DNA of 32,574 nucleotides from an uncultured Bacteroides sp. (lineage in GTDB: Bacteria > Bacteroidota > Bacteroidia > Bacteroidales > Bacteroidaceae): NCBI GenBank assembly GCA_945965395.1, contig CAMFND010000072.1:1-32574 (forward strand), given 5' to 3'. Shown here piece by piece: positions 25,146-32,574 of this stretch (position 1 is the first letter of the stretch; every line of letters begins with the position of its first letter). The notes below the pieces were generated by a model. The model ran no database searches. It saw only the letters and a list, made by a program, of their open reading frames with translations, and was not told the DNA's origin. The translations under genes were made by a program, and so were the position numbers.

Positions 25146-26306
25146 TTATACTAACTCGTCCGAAGTATATCCCTGCGGAAGTGGACGGCAGTTATATCCA
25201 GAAGCCATGATTTCACCGTAGGCTCCGGCAGAGCGCAGTGCGATCAGGTCGCCACGGTGTACCTTGTTCAAGTCGATGGCTTTTCCGAATACATCCGATG
25301 ATTCACAGATAGGACCTACTACATCGTATGCTTCTGCAGCTTCTTCCGAAGTAAGGTTTTCAATCTTGTGATAAGCCTGATACAAAGCCGGGCGAATCAG
25401 GTCGGTCATTCCTCCGTCTACGATGGCAAACTGCTTGTTGGTACCTTGTTTTACATAAATGACTTTAGTGATAAGGTTACCGCACTGGCCTACCACTGAG
25501 CGTCCCAATTCAAAGTGAAGCGTTTGCTGCGGACGCAGGCGCAGATGCTTGTGATAAGTAGCAAAATATTCTGCGAAGTCAGGAATCGGCTGGCGGTTGG
25601 GGTGCGCATAATCAATGCCTAAACCACCTCCCACGTTGATATGTTCCACGATAATCTGACGGGAAAAAAGTTTTTCCTGTAATTCGTTTACACGGTTGCA
25701 GAGTGCCACGAAGTCACCCATATCCAGAATTTGTGAGCCGATGTGGAAGTGTAATCCTACGAACTTCACGTTTTTCATCTCCAGTGCCAGATCAATCACA
25801 TGGTCCATGTCCTGTATGCTGATACCGAATTTGTTTTCTGCCAGTCCGGTAGTGATGTTGGCATGCGTATGAGCACCTACATCCGGATTGATACGGAAAG
25901 CCACGCGGGCAATCTTGTTTTTTGCTGCGGCCAGTTCGTTGATGACTTCCAGTTCAGGAATAGACTCTACATTGAAGCAGAAGATGTCATAATCCAGTCC
26001 TAAATTGATTTCCTTGTCTGTTTTCCCCACTCCGGCATATACTATTTTGCTGGCAGGGAATCCGGCCTTGATGGCAGCTTTGATTTCGCCCCCACTTACG
26101 CAGTCAGCTCCCAGTCCGCTTTCACGGATGATGCCTAATATTTTAGGGTTGGCATTAGCTTTCACCGCATAGTGCACACAGAATTTATTGTATTTTCCTG
26201 CTTCCTCCTTGATTTTACTTAAGGTTTCACGAAGCAGATTTGTGTCATAATAATAAAATGGCGTTTCCAGTTTTCGGAACTGCTCTATTGGAAAATTAGC
26301 TTTCAT
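25146..26306 (-). CDS. lysA: Diaminopimelate decarboxylase
   Basis: PLP enzyme that converts meso-diaminopimelate to L-lysine, the last step of lysine synthesis, in the cytosol. The 386-residue protein has the fold-III decarboxylase motifs: the PLP-binding Lys49 in HYAVKANANP, LHFHIGSQ, the phosphate-binding VGGGLGIDY, ELGRSVVGQCG, and the C-terminal GPICESSDVFG with the active-site Cys, followed by SAGAYGEIMASGYN. The length is at the short end for LysA but no motif is missing. It lies 108 bases after lysC on the same strand, with a strong terminator hairpin between them, so its expression may be uncoupled from lysC or depend on readthrough. It converges with the DUF5686 gene 12 bases away. 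Confidence 0.95.
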   Translation of the reverse strand: MKANFPIEQFRKLETPFYYYDTNLLRETLSKIKEEAGKYNKFCVHYAVKANANPKILGIIRESGLGADCVSGGEIKAAIKAGFPASKIVYAGVGKTDKEINLGLDYDIFCFNVESIPELEVINELAAAKNKIARVAFRINPDVGAHTHANITTGLAENKFGISIQDMDHVIDLALEMKNVKFVGLHFHIGSQILDMGDFVALCNRVNELQEKLFSRQIIVEHINVGGGLGIDYAHPNRQPIPDFAEYFATYHKHLRLRPQQTLHFELGRSVVGQCGNLITKVIYVKQGTNKQFAIVDGGMTDLIRPALYQAYHKIENLTSEEAAEAYDVVGPICESSDVFGKAIDLNKVHRGDLIALRSAGAYGEIMASGYNCRPLPQGYTSDELV

Positions 26307-26343
26307 AAAATGGGTTTAGTTGTGATTGTTGTTATATTAGAAG

Positions 26344-26393
26344 AATAAAAAAAGGCGGTGATGCGGTTTTTACTGACCGTATCCTCCGCCTTT
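26344..26393 (-). terminator. Terminator or attenuator between lysC and lysA
   Basis: AAAGGCGG (26351-26358) pairs with CCGCCTTT (26386-26393), and an inner stem GATGCGGT (26360-26367) pairs with ACCGTATC (26376-26383). On the minus strand the stem is followed by a run of seven Ts. The lysA start codon is about 45 bases beyond it. Confidence 0.85.
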
Positions 26394-26414
26394 AGCTTTT
26401 ATAAAAGGTTGCTT

Positions 26415-27740
26415 TTATTTCTCTTTACTGTTGAAAAGCACGTTGCTCAATGACTGCAACGCCTGTTTCTTGTCCGATTCACGAATCAGGAAAGAGATGT
26501 TGTAGTTGCTTCCACCGAATGAAATCATACGTACCGGAATTTCACGCATTGCATCCAATGCTTTGGCTTCGAAACCTACGTTTTCCCATTCCAAGTCGCC
26601 CACTACACAGACGATACACATGTCATGGTCTACCGTTACCGTACCATATTTCTTCAAATCGTTTACGATTTCGTTCAGGTGTTTTGTATTGTCAATCGAC
26701 ATGGATACACCCACTTCTGAAGTACATACCATATCAATCGGAGTCTGGTAGCTTTCAAAGATTTCAAATACTTTGCGGAGGAAACCGTGAGCCAGCAGCA
26801 TACGGCTTGACTTAATCTTGATAGCTGTGATGTTGTCTTTGGCAGCTACCGCCTTGATTTTGCCTTTTTCCGTGTCGTTAGAAATCAGTGTACCCGGAGC
26901 AGTCGGTTCCATGGTGTTCAGCAAACGTACCGGAATGTTGGCATATTTAGCCGGCTGGATACAAGTCGGGTGCAGAATCTTTGCACCGAAGTAGGCCAGT
27001 TCAGCTGCTTCTTCAAAGTGAAGCTGACGTACCGGAGAAGTCTTGTCTACCACGCGCGGGTCGTTGTCGTGCATACCGTCAATGTCTGTCCAGATTTGGA
27101 TTTCAGAAGCATTGATGGCAGCTCCAATCAGAGAAGCCGTGTAGTCACTTCCTCCACGCTGCAAGTTGTCGATTTCACCGTATGCGTTGCGGCAGATGAA
27201 TCCCTGAGTGATATAGATTTCATAACCTGGGTTCGCTTCCAGTTGTGCCGACAGTTTTTCGCGGATGTAAGTCAGGTCTGGTTCGCTGTTCTTGTCAGTG
27301 CGCATGTATTCCAATGCCGGAATCAATGTCGCGTTTACGCCCTGCTCGCACAAGTAGTTAGTCACCATGTTGGTAGAGATGATTTCTCCCTGAGCCAGGA
27401 TGACCTTTTCTTCAAATAAAGTAAATATGTCTTTCGTGTAAGAACGAATGTAATCGAATACAGATTTTACGAAATCCAGTGTTTTCTGTTTATATTCTTC
27501 GGTAGAATACAACTCATCAATGTGCTGTTTATATTTCGCTTCCAGTCTATTGATGATTTCATTTGCACCTTCTGGATTTTTCTTGTACAGATAATCCGAA
27601 ATTTCAACCAATGTGTTAGTCGTACCTGACATGGCAGACAGGACTACAATTTTCTGTTCGCCGTCAGTGATTAATTTGGCCACATCCTTCATTCTTTGTG
27701 CAGAACCCACAGATGTACCTCCAAACTTTAAAACTTTCAT
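26415..27740 (-). CDS. lysC: Aspartate kinase
   Basis: First enzyme of the aspartate family (lysine, threonine, methionine, diaminopimelate); it phosphorylates aspartate with ATP in the cytosol. The 441-residue protein starts MKVLKFGGTSVGS, with the KFGGTSVG nucleotide motif at residues 5-12. The kinase domain also has QRGGSDYTASLIGAAI and the WTDIDGMHDNDPR motif, then ELAYFGAKILHPTC. Two ACT domains fill about residues 300-441 and suggest feedback control by an amino acid. It is monofunctional: no homoserine dehydrogenase follows. A -7 box on the same strand lies at 27788-27795. lysA follows after a terminator-like hairpin. Confidence 0.95.
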   Translation of the reverse strand: MKVLKFGGTSVGSAQRMKDVAKLITDGEQKIVVLSAMSGTTNTLVEISDYLYKKNPEGANEIINRLEAKYKQHIDELYSTEEYKQKTLDFVKSVFDYIRSYTKDIFTLFEEKVILAQGEIISTNMVTNYLCEQGVNATLIPALEYMRTDKNSEPDLTYIREKLSAQLEANPGYEIYITQGFICRNAYGEIDNLQRGGSDYTASLIGAAINASEIQIWTDIDGMHDNDPRVVDKTSPVRQLHFEEAAELAYFGAKILHPTCIQPAKYANIPVRLLNTMEPTAPGTLISNDTEKGKIKAVAAKDNITAIKIKSSRMLLAHGFLRKVFEIFESYQTPIDMVCTSEVGVSMSIDNTKHLNEIVNDLKKYGTVTVDHDMCIVCVVGDLEWENVGFEAKALDAMREIPVRMISFGGSNYNISFLIRESDKKQALQSLSNVLFNSKEK

Positions 27741-27787
27741 TTTACGTTTCGAATTTTAAATGTTCTATAATTAATTAATTTCGGGAG

Positions 27788-27795
27788 CAAATGTA
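27788..27795 (-). promoter_or_regulatory. Putative lysC promoter -7 box
   Basis: TACATTTG on the minus strand matches TAnnTTTG. It would start transcription about 40 bases before the lysC ATG. No TTG is present at the standard -33 distance. Confidence 0.5.
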
Positions 27796-27799
27796 ATAA

Positions 27800-27819
27800 T
27801 AAAAACCCTATTTTAGGGC
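27800..27819 (-). terminator. Weak terminator after ftsE
   Basis: A 5-bp stem CCCTA (27806-27810) / TAGGG (27814-27818) is followed on the minus strand by TTTTTATT. It immediately precedes the lysC -7 box. Confidence 0.5.
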
Positions 27820-27854
27820 ATTTTGGCAAAAATCCTTTTACTCCTTTGTCTTTT

Positions 27855-28535
27855 TTATGAATTTGTCGTTTCCGTGAGACGGTGATGTTCGCATTTGTAC
27901 ACTTTTCCGGGATATTCCGAAAGCAAGCTCAGGTTGTGCGTGGTCATCAGAATGGCTGAGCCTTGACGGCAGATGTCCTGCAATAATTCCACAATGCGCC
28001 GTCCGGTTTCCACGTCCAGATTGCCGGTAGGTTCATCGGCCAGGATGATTTCCGGTTTGTTCAGTATGGCCCGGGCGATGACGATGCGCTGCTGTTCTCC
28101 GCCGGAAAGTTCGTTGGGCATTTTGTACCCTTTGTTTTCCATGCCAACCTGCTGTAACACTTCTTCAATTCGCCGTTCTATTTCGGTACGGTTTTTCCAG
28201 CCGGTAGCCTTAAGCACGAATTTCAGGTTTTCGTGCACGGTACGGTCGGTCAGCAGTTGGAAATCCTGAAACACGATGCCGAGTTTCCGGCGCAGGGTAG
28301 GGAAGTCCTTCCGTTTCAGGGTGCGCATGGCATTTCCCAGCACCCATGCTTCTCCGGCATCAATCTCCACCTCACCGTAGATGGTTTTCAGGAGAGTAGA
28401 CTTTCCGCTGCCCACTTTTCCGATGAGATAGACAAATTCGCCTTTCCGGAGTTCCAGGTTTACGTCAGAAAGAATCTCCTGTCCTTGCAAGCTCACATTT
28501 ACGTGCTGGTAAGAAATGAGTGGTTGTTCTTCCAT
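27855..28535 (-). CDS. ftsE: FtsE-like ABC transporter ATPase
   Basis: Cytosolic ATPase expected to pair with the membrane protein FtsX and control septal peptidoglycan hydrolases during division. The 226-residue protein has Walker [10 protein letters not shown] (39-47), a Q loop in FQDFQLL (90-96), the signature LSGGEQQR (144-151), Walker B IILADEP (164-170) and the switch His201. Its compact size and the DRTVHENL segment fit FtsE/LolD-type proteins; FtsE is the better match, but a LolD-like role is not excluded. No FtsX gene is adjacent. Its ATG lies 12 bases from the IS982 element's target-site copy; before insertion it would have followed hisIE by 9 bases. Confidence 0.82.
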   Translation of the reverse strand: MEEQPLISYQHVNVSLQGQEILSDVNLELRKGEFVYLIGKVGSGKSTLLKTIYGEVEIDAGEAWVLGNAMRTLKRKDFPTLRRKLGIVFQDFQLLTDRTVHENLKFVLKATGWKNRTEIERRIEEVLQQVGMENKGYKMPNELSGGEQQRIVIARAILNKPEIILADEPTGNLDVETGRRIVELLQDICRQGSAILMTTHNLSLLSEYPGKVYKCEHHRLTETTNS

Positions 28536-28539
28536 ATAT

Positions 28540-28547
28540 AGTGATTA
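28540..28547. repeat. Target-site duplication, left copy
   Basis: AGTGATTA directly abuts the first base of the IS element and is identical to the copy at 29524-29531. It carries a second copy of the hisIE stop codon (TTA on the plus strand at 28545-28547). Confidence 0.9.
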
Positions 28548-29523
28548 ACCCGTAGTGCATTATTAAACGAGATTAATTTTTAGGTTGTTAATATTTCTGT
28601 CGAATACAAATTTATTGAGATATTGAATGGTTGTAAGTGTTGTAATTTTAGCTAAAATTCGGGTTTTAAATCCCTGAAAAGATTTAGCATAATTTCTTCT
28701 GATCATAAACTGGTCACAAAGTTGCGAGAATAAAGTTTCAATACGTTTTCGGTATTTTTTAAATGGATAAAATTGTGGTTTATAGTCTTTTTGATTTTTT
28801 CTTTTAGGAGTTTCCAATTGTATATTTACTTCATTAAACAAGTCGAGCTGAATGGTTTGAGAAAGATAACCTTTATCTCCAAGTAACACACAGTCTGGTA
28901 GTTGCCCTTTTATGTCTTGTAGGTAATGGATGTCATGAACAGAAGCAGGTGATAAATCAAAGCTTTGAAAAATGCCCGAAATAGAACAAACTGCATGAAG
29001 CTTATAGCCGTAAAAATGTAAATTCTGCGACGCACAAAATCCCTTGTTGGGAATGGCATAATCTACTTCTTTACAGATTTTACTTCGTGAAGATCGAGCC
29101 AATTTACAAACTTCCAAAGGCATACTATCTACTATAAAATAGTTCTCAAAATCATTAAACTTTTCTACCATTTTCAATCTGATTTCTTCTATAAACGGGA
29201 AGAGTTTTCTCTTTCTTCGATTGTAAACACTTCGTTCAATTTTTGAGGCTATATCAAAATCTTTAATCTCCCTAAAAAGTTGATATTCAGAGTCAATAGA
29301 TTTAAACTCGGCTAAAATAATTAAACTAATCAGCTCTAAATCAGATAGTTTTGGCTTTCTAGGTTTGAAATAAAAGTTCTCAACTTTGGATATTTTAATT
29401 AGTTCTTTTAAAATTAATTTGTAACTTGCTTCTAAGTTGCTCATAATTGTATTTATTTGATAGTCAATACAATATACTGATTTTTAATCTTTTGAGCAAC
29501 TTTTTCTATAATGCACTACGGGT
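28548..29523 (-). mobile_element. IS982-family insertion sequence, intact, 976 bp
   Basis: The element is bounded by 16-bp perfect terminal inverted repeats, ACCCGTAGTGCATTAT at 28548-28563 and its reverse complement at 29508-29523, and flanked by an 8-bp direct duplication AGTGATTA. It holds one transposase gene filling nearly its whole length. Perfect ends, perfect duplication and an open transposase indicate a recent insertion. It is strikingly AT-rich beside the GC-richer his genes. The transposase stop codon overlaps the left inverted repeat. Confidence 0.93.
28563..29444 (-). CDS. IS982-family DDE transposase
   Basis: Transposase that cuts and joins the ends of the surrounding IS. The 293-residue protein has the family length. 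An N-terminal helical, basic region precedes a DDE catalytic core: Asp106 in YFIVDSMPLEVCK, Asp190 in VLLGDKGYLS and Glu236 in KYRKRIETLFSQL. The segment NLHFYGYKLHAVCSISG between them is typical of IS982-like enzymes. Start at the ATG at 29444; the stop overlaps the left inverted repeat. It reads in the same direction as the his and lys genes. No frameshift or internal stop is seen, so it may be active. Confidence 0.93.
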   Translation of the reverse strand: MSNLEASYKLILKELIKISKVENFYFKPRKPKLSDLELISLIILAEFKSIDSEYQLFREIKDFDIASKIERSVYNRRKRKLFPFIEEIRLKMVEKFNDFENYFIVDSMPLEVCKLARSSRSKICKEVDYAIPNKGFCASQNLHFYGYKLHAVCSISGIFQSFDLSPASVHDIHYLQDIKGQLPDCVLLGDKGYLSQTIQLDLFNEVNIQLETPKRKNQKDYKPQFYPFKKYRKRIETLFSQLCDQFMIRRNYAKSFQGFKTRILAKITTLTTIQYLNKFVFDRNINNLKINLV

Positions 29524-29531
29524 AGTGATTA
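29524..29531. repeat. Target-site duplication, right copy
   Basis: AGTGATTA directly follows the right end of the IS. Bases 29529-29531 are the stop codon of hisIE, so the duplication covers the gene's end without changing its protein. Confidence 0.9.
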
Positions 29532-30140
29532 GTGTTTTTTCCAGGTGGCGCTGTGACGCTCTTTCAATTCACGGGCTAAGTCTTCAATGCGGTAGCCTTT
29601 GTACGTAAGCAGCACAATCAAGTGGTAAAGCAGGTCGGCTCCTTCGTAAATCAGGCGTTCATCGGTTCCGTTGCAGGCTTCGAGGATGGTTTCTACAGCT
29701 TCTTCGCCTACCTTTTGTGCCATCTTGTTGACTCCTGAATTGAACAGGCTGGTGGTGTACGATTTCTCCGGCATTTCCTGACGGCGACGGTCGATGAAAT
29801 CCTGCAACTCTTTCAGGAACATGATGTCCTGCTCGTTTTTGTCTCCCCAGCAAGTATCTGTGCCCTTGTGGCAGACAGGGCCTTCCGGATGTACCATGAT
29901 GAGCAGTGTATCGTTGTCACAGTCGGCCTTTACCGAAACCACGTGCAGAAAGTTTCCGCTTTCTTCTCCTTTGGTCCACAGACGGTTTTTGGTACGACTG
30001 AAGAAAGTCACCTTACCCGTTTCCATGGTTTTCTCGTAGGCTTCCTTGTTCATGAATCCCAGCATCAATACTTTTTGCGTATAGTTATCTTGGATAATGG
30101 CCGGAATCAAGCCATTCATTTTTTCAAAATCCAGTTCCAT
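29529..30140 (-). CDS. hisIE: Bifunctional phosphoribosyl-AMP cyclohydrolase / phosphoribosyl-ATP pyrophosphatase
   Basis: Catalyses the second and third steps of histidine synthesis in the cytosol. The 203-residue protein is a normal two-domain fusion. The HisI part (about residues 1-110) shows the metal-binding stretch SVKADCDNDTLLIMVHP and then CHKGTDTCW. The HisE part (about 115-203) has FNSGVNKMAQKVGEEAVETILEA, a MazG-like acidic motif. It follows hisF by 36 bases. The IS982 element is inserted precisely at its stop codon, leaving the reading frame and C terminus (TWKKH) intact. Confidence 0.96.
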   Translation of the reverse strand: MELDFEKMNGLIPAIIQDNYTQKVLMLGFMNKEAYEKTMETGKVTFFSRTKNRLWTKGEESGNFLHVVSVKADCDNDTLLIMVHPEGPVCHKGTDTCWGDKNEQDIMFLKELQDFIDRRRQEMPEKSYTTSLFNSGVNKMAQKVGEEAVETILEACNGTDERLIYEGADLLYHLIVLLTYKGYRIEDLARELKERHSATWKKH

Positions 30141-30176
30141 AATCTTACTTTATATAATATAGTTAGTTTAAACAGT

Positions 30177-30932
30177 TTATCTGCGCACGGCGATACCTTC
30201 TTTGCAAAGGTAATCTTTTAATTCGGGAATTGGAATTTCACCGAAGTGAAAAACACTGGCAGCCAGGGCGGCGTTAGCTTTTCCTAACGTAAATGCGTCA
30301 CGGAAATCCTCTTTCTTGCCAGCTCCTCCGGAAGCGATGACCGGAATGCTAAGCCGGTCAGCCAGTTCGGCCAGTGCTTCGTTGGCATATCCTTCCTTTA
30401 CCCCGTCGTGGTCCATGCTGGTAAACAAGATTTCCCCGGCTCCGCGGCTGTTGGCTTCTTCTGCCCATTCCATAAGGAAACGGTCAGTCTCCAGTCGCCC
30501 TCCGTTGAGGTAACATTTCCAGCCTTGCGGGGTTTGTCGGGCATCAATGGCCACCACACATACCTGCGAACCGAAATGGCGGGCGATGTCATCGATGAGC
30601 TGCGGGTTCCGGATGGCCGAAGAGTTGATAGACACCTTGTCGGCTCCGGCATTTAGCAGACGTTCCACATCGCTCAGTTCATGAATACCTCCTCCTACGG
30701 TGAAAGGAATGTTGATTTCCGCAGAAATGCGTTTTACCAGCTCTGTAAACGTTTTCCGTCCTTCGTGGCTGGCAGTGATATCAAGGTACACCAATTCGTC
30801 GGCTCCTTGTTCGCTGTAAGCCTTTCCAAGCTCCACCGGGTCGCCAGCCTGGCGCAGATTGACGAAGTTGGTACCTTTCACCGTTTGTCCGTCTTTGATG
30901 TCAAGACAGGGTATGATTCTTTTTGCTAACAT
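30177..30932 (-). CDS. hisF: Imidazole glycerol phosphate synthase cyclase subunit
   Basis: Cyclase half of the HisF-HisH complex; it joins ammonia from HisH to PRFAR to give imidazole glycerol phosphate and AICAR. The 251-residue TIM barrel starts [15 protein letters not shown] with catalytic Asp11; the second catalytic acid is Asp130 in CVVAIDARQ. Phosphate loops read [13 protein letters not shown] and [13 protein letters not shown]. It follows hisA by 22 bases in the his operon. Nothing is out of the ordinary. Confidence 0.97.
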   Translation of the reverse strand: MLAKRIIPCLDIKDGQTVKGTNFVNLRQAGDPVELGKAYSEQGADELVYLDITASHEGRKTFTELVKRISAEINIPFTVGGGIHELSDVERLLNAGADKVSINSSAIRNPQLIDDIARHFGSQVCVVAIDARQTPQGWKCYLNGGRLETDRFLMEWAEEANSRGAGEILFTSMDHDGVKEGYANEALAELADRLSIPVIASGGAGKKEDFRDAFTLGKANAALAASVFHFGEIPIPELKDYLCKEGIAVRR

Positions 30933-30954
30933 AATCAGTTTCTTGAGTTAAGAG

Positions 30955-31677
30955 TTAAGGAAGAAAAGCTTTCAAGTCCTGCAGGGTGATACGCCCTTCA
31001 TAGAAAGCCTTGCCGAATACCACTGCCGGAATACCTGCTTCGTTCAGTGCTTCAATGTCCTTCATTCCGCTGATGCCTCCGCTGGCTATCAGATGCAGGT
31101 CGGGGTACGCCTCCATGATTTGCTTGTATAGCTCCAAAGACGGCCCGTTGAGCATCCCGTCGCGAGAGATGTCCGTGCAGAGTACCTTTGCGACACCTTT
31201 CTTTATATAGTCATCCAAGAACGGCATCAGCTCCAGACGGCTGCACTCCAGCCATCCGTTGACGGCTATTTTCCCGTCTTTGGCATCCGCTCCTAAAATA
31301 ATCCGCTCACTGCCATATACCTCCATCCATCGGTTGAACGTATCCGGCTCCTTTACGGCGATGCTGCCCAGCGTTACCATCTGCGCTCCGCTTTCGAAGG
31401 CAATGTGCAAGTCTTCATCGCTTTTGATGCCTCCGCCAAAGTCAATGACCAGCGAAGTCTGTCCGGCCAGTGTTTCCAGTACCTTATAGTTTACCACATG
31501 CTTGGAAGCCGCTCCGTCCAGGTCGACTACATGCAGGCGATGGATGCCATGCGCTTCAAACATTTTGGCCACTTCTACCGGATTCTCGTTGTAAACCTTT
31601 TTCGACTGATAGTCGCCCTGAGAAAGTCGTACACACTTCCCGTCGATGACATCGATGGCTGGTATAAGTTCTATCAT
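30955..31677 (-). CDS. hisA: ProFAR isomerase (HisA)
   Basis: Isomerises the aminoaldose ProFAR to the aminoketose PRFAR, the step before HisF-HisH. The 240-residue TIM barrel starts [18 protein letters not shown] with catalytic Asp9, and Asp131 in [10 protein letters not shown] is the second catalytic residue. Phosphate-binding loops are [14 protein letters not shown] and [12 protein letters not shown]. It lies between hisH and hisF with short gaps, which supports a single transcript. Confidence 0.97.
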   Translation of the reverse strand: MIELIPAIDVIDGKCVRLSQGDYQSKKVYNENPVEVAKMFEAHGIHRLHVVDLDGAASKHVVNYKVLETLAGQTSLVIDFGGGIKSDEDLHIAFESGAQMVTLGSIAVKEPDTFNRWMEVYGSERIILGADAKDGKIAVNGWLECSRLELMPFLDDYIKKGVAKVLCTDISRDGMLNGPSLELYKQIMEAYPDLHLIASGGISGMKDIEALNEAGIPAVVFGKAFYEGRITLQDLKAFLP

Positions 31678-31698
31678 ATTTTATATAATGTTTCGTGA

Positions 31699-32289
31699 TT
31701 AGAGATTCAAAAAGTTGCGCAGGATACATTCTCCCACCTTTCCGCTTTTTTCCGGATGAAACTGGGTGGCATAGAAGTTATCCTTGTGCAAGGCCGCACT
31801 GAAAGGGGTGATATAGTTGGTTGTGGCCGCTGTAAATTCGTTGACCGGCACATAGAAACTATGCACGAAATACACGAACTCTTCTTCTTTCATACCTTGA
31901 AAGAGCGGGCTGCGGAGATGTGACAATGTATTCCATCCCATGTGAGGAACTTTCTCTTCAGGATTGGTCGACTGGAATCGCTTGACTTCCGTATCGAAGA
32001 TTCCCAGACAGTCCGCATCACCTTCTTCCGAATGTCGGCAGAGCAACTGCATCCCCAGGCAAATACCTAATACTGGTTGTTTGAGCTCTTTGATGAGAAG
32101 GTCCATGTGGCAAGCTTTCAGGTAATCCATGGTGGTACGTGCTTCGCCCACTCCCGGGAAAATCACTTTGTCGGCACTGAGCAGTGTCTCCTTGTCGTTG
32201 GTAATGACAGGTTCCACACCCAGTCGCTTCAGTGCACAATCCACCGAAAAGAGGTTGCCTGCATTGTATTTTATGATTGCAATTTTCAT
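31699..32289 (-). CDS. hisH: Imidazole glycerol phosphate synthase glutaminase subunit
   Basis: Class-I glutamine amidotransferase that supplies ammonia to HisF. The 196-residue protein starts MKIAIIKYNAGN. The oxyanion strand FPGVGEA precedes the nucleophile Cys77 in LGICLGMQLL; His178 and Glu180 in FHPEKSG complete the triad. It is first in the his block, and a -7 box lies about 35 bases upstream. Short spacing to hisA suggests one operon, hisH-hisA-hisF-hisIE, that once included ftsE. Confidence 0.97.
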   Translation of the reverse strand: MKIAIIKYNAGNLFSVDCALKRLGVEPVITNDKETLLSADKVIFPGVGEARTTMDYLKACHMDLLIKELKQPVLGICLGMQLLCRHSEEGDADCLGIFDTEVKRFQSTNPEEKVPHMGWNTLSHLRSPLFQGMKEEEFVYFVHSFYVPVNEFTAATTNYITPFSAALHKDNFYATQFHPEKSGKVGECILRNFLNL

Positions 32290-32324
32290 TCAGTGCTGTT
32301 TTTTTTGTAGAAAAATAGTTTTTG

Positions 32325-32332
32325 CAAAAGTA
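32325..32332 (-). promoter_or_regulatory. Putative his operon promoter -7 box
   Basis: TACTTTTG on the minus strand matches TAnnTTTG and lies about 35 bases before the hisH ATG. No TTG is found at the usual -33 spacing. Confidence 0.5.
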
Positions 32333-32479
32333 ACGAATTATAAACAATCTCCTAATAAAAGCAACAAAAAGTTTGTCTGTGATGGCAGTTTTCTGACAAG
32401 GTTTTTGTAAGAAGCTCCTATGCGTGGCTTTCTAAAAAATGAGGCGTAAAACTTTTTTGAATATTTTTTCGGGAAGCTA

Positions 32480-32509
32480 TTGCAGATTCAAAAAAAAGCA
32501 CTACCTTTG
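32480..32509 (+). promoter_or_regulatory. Promoter of the tRNA gene
   Basis: A -33 TTG (32480-32482) and a -7 box TACCTTTG (32502-32509) are separated by 19 bases, a textbook Bacteroides sigma-ABfr promoter, 38 bases before the tRNA. Confidence 0.75.
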
Positions 32510-32547
32510 CATCGCAATCGAGAGAGATAGCAACGAAAAAACTTAAT

Positions 32548-32574
32548 GGTGCGTTAGTTCAGTTGGTTAGAATA
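32548..32574 (+). tRNA. tRNA gene, 5' part only, probably tRNA-Asp
   Basis: The last 27 bases read as an acceptor strand GGTGCGT, then TA and a D-arm GTTCAGTTGGTTAGAAT. This is a standard tRNA 5' half. The anticodon lies outside the window; the resemblance to Bacteroides tRNA-Asp is from memory and not certain. Confidence 0.75.

Noticed and set aside
26307..26414. Lysine riboswitch before lysA
   Set aside because: The gap is too short for the five-helix lysine aptamer and shows only a simple terminator-type hairpin.

Overview
The window looks like a chromosomal piece of a gut-type Bacteroidales, most likely Bacteroides or Phocaeicola. The signs are a SusC/SusD pair with a one-protein hybrid two-component regulator, several copies of the Bacteroides -7 box (TAnnTTTG), weak or absent Shine-Dalgarno sequences, and hisH-hisA-hisF-hisIE gene order. 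No species call is possible from the sequence alone.

Layout. 1-2.7 kb: ispE (minus) and dnaB (plus) diverge from a short AT-rich intergenic region; a cut-off ORF may begin beyond ispE at the left edge. 3.0-16.5 kb: one compact polysaccharide utilisation locus (PUL). SusC, SusD, a GH18 lipoprotein with a laminin-G-like insert and a GH20 hexosaminidase lie in series on the minus strand; a 1309-residue hybrid two-component system (HTCS) is divergent on the plus strand. The enzymes point to a beta-linked N-acetylhexosamine glycan (chitin oligosaccharides or the chitobiose core of N-glycans). Proposed flow: cutting by GH18 outside, import by SusCD, trimming by GH20, sensing by the HTCS, which would switch on the susC promoter. 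A 21-bp-phased repeat between susC and the HTCS is a candidate operator.

16.6-20.5 kb: pheT, a small two-helix membrane ORF with no normal start, a YebC-family regulator and a small TSCPD protein. 20.6-25.1 kb: a DUF3667 membrane protein and a Crp/Fnr-like regulator (minus), then a large DUF5686-type outer-membrane protein (plus). 25.1-32.3 kb: a minus-strand biosynthetic block: hisH-hisA-hisF-hisIE, an intact IS982-family element, ftsE, lysC and lysA. The IS landed exactly at the hisIE stop codon and separates ftsE from what looks like its former operon. The right edge cuts a tRNA gene (probably Asp) behind a textbook Bacteroides promoter.

No CRISPR array, prophage or obvious defence system is seen. 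The most notable items are the PUL with its unusual GH18 architecture and candidate operator, the fresh IS insertion, and several well-formed hairpins in places that matter for regulation.
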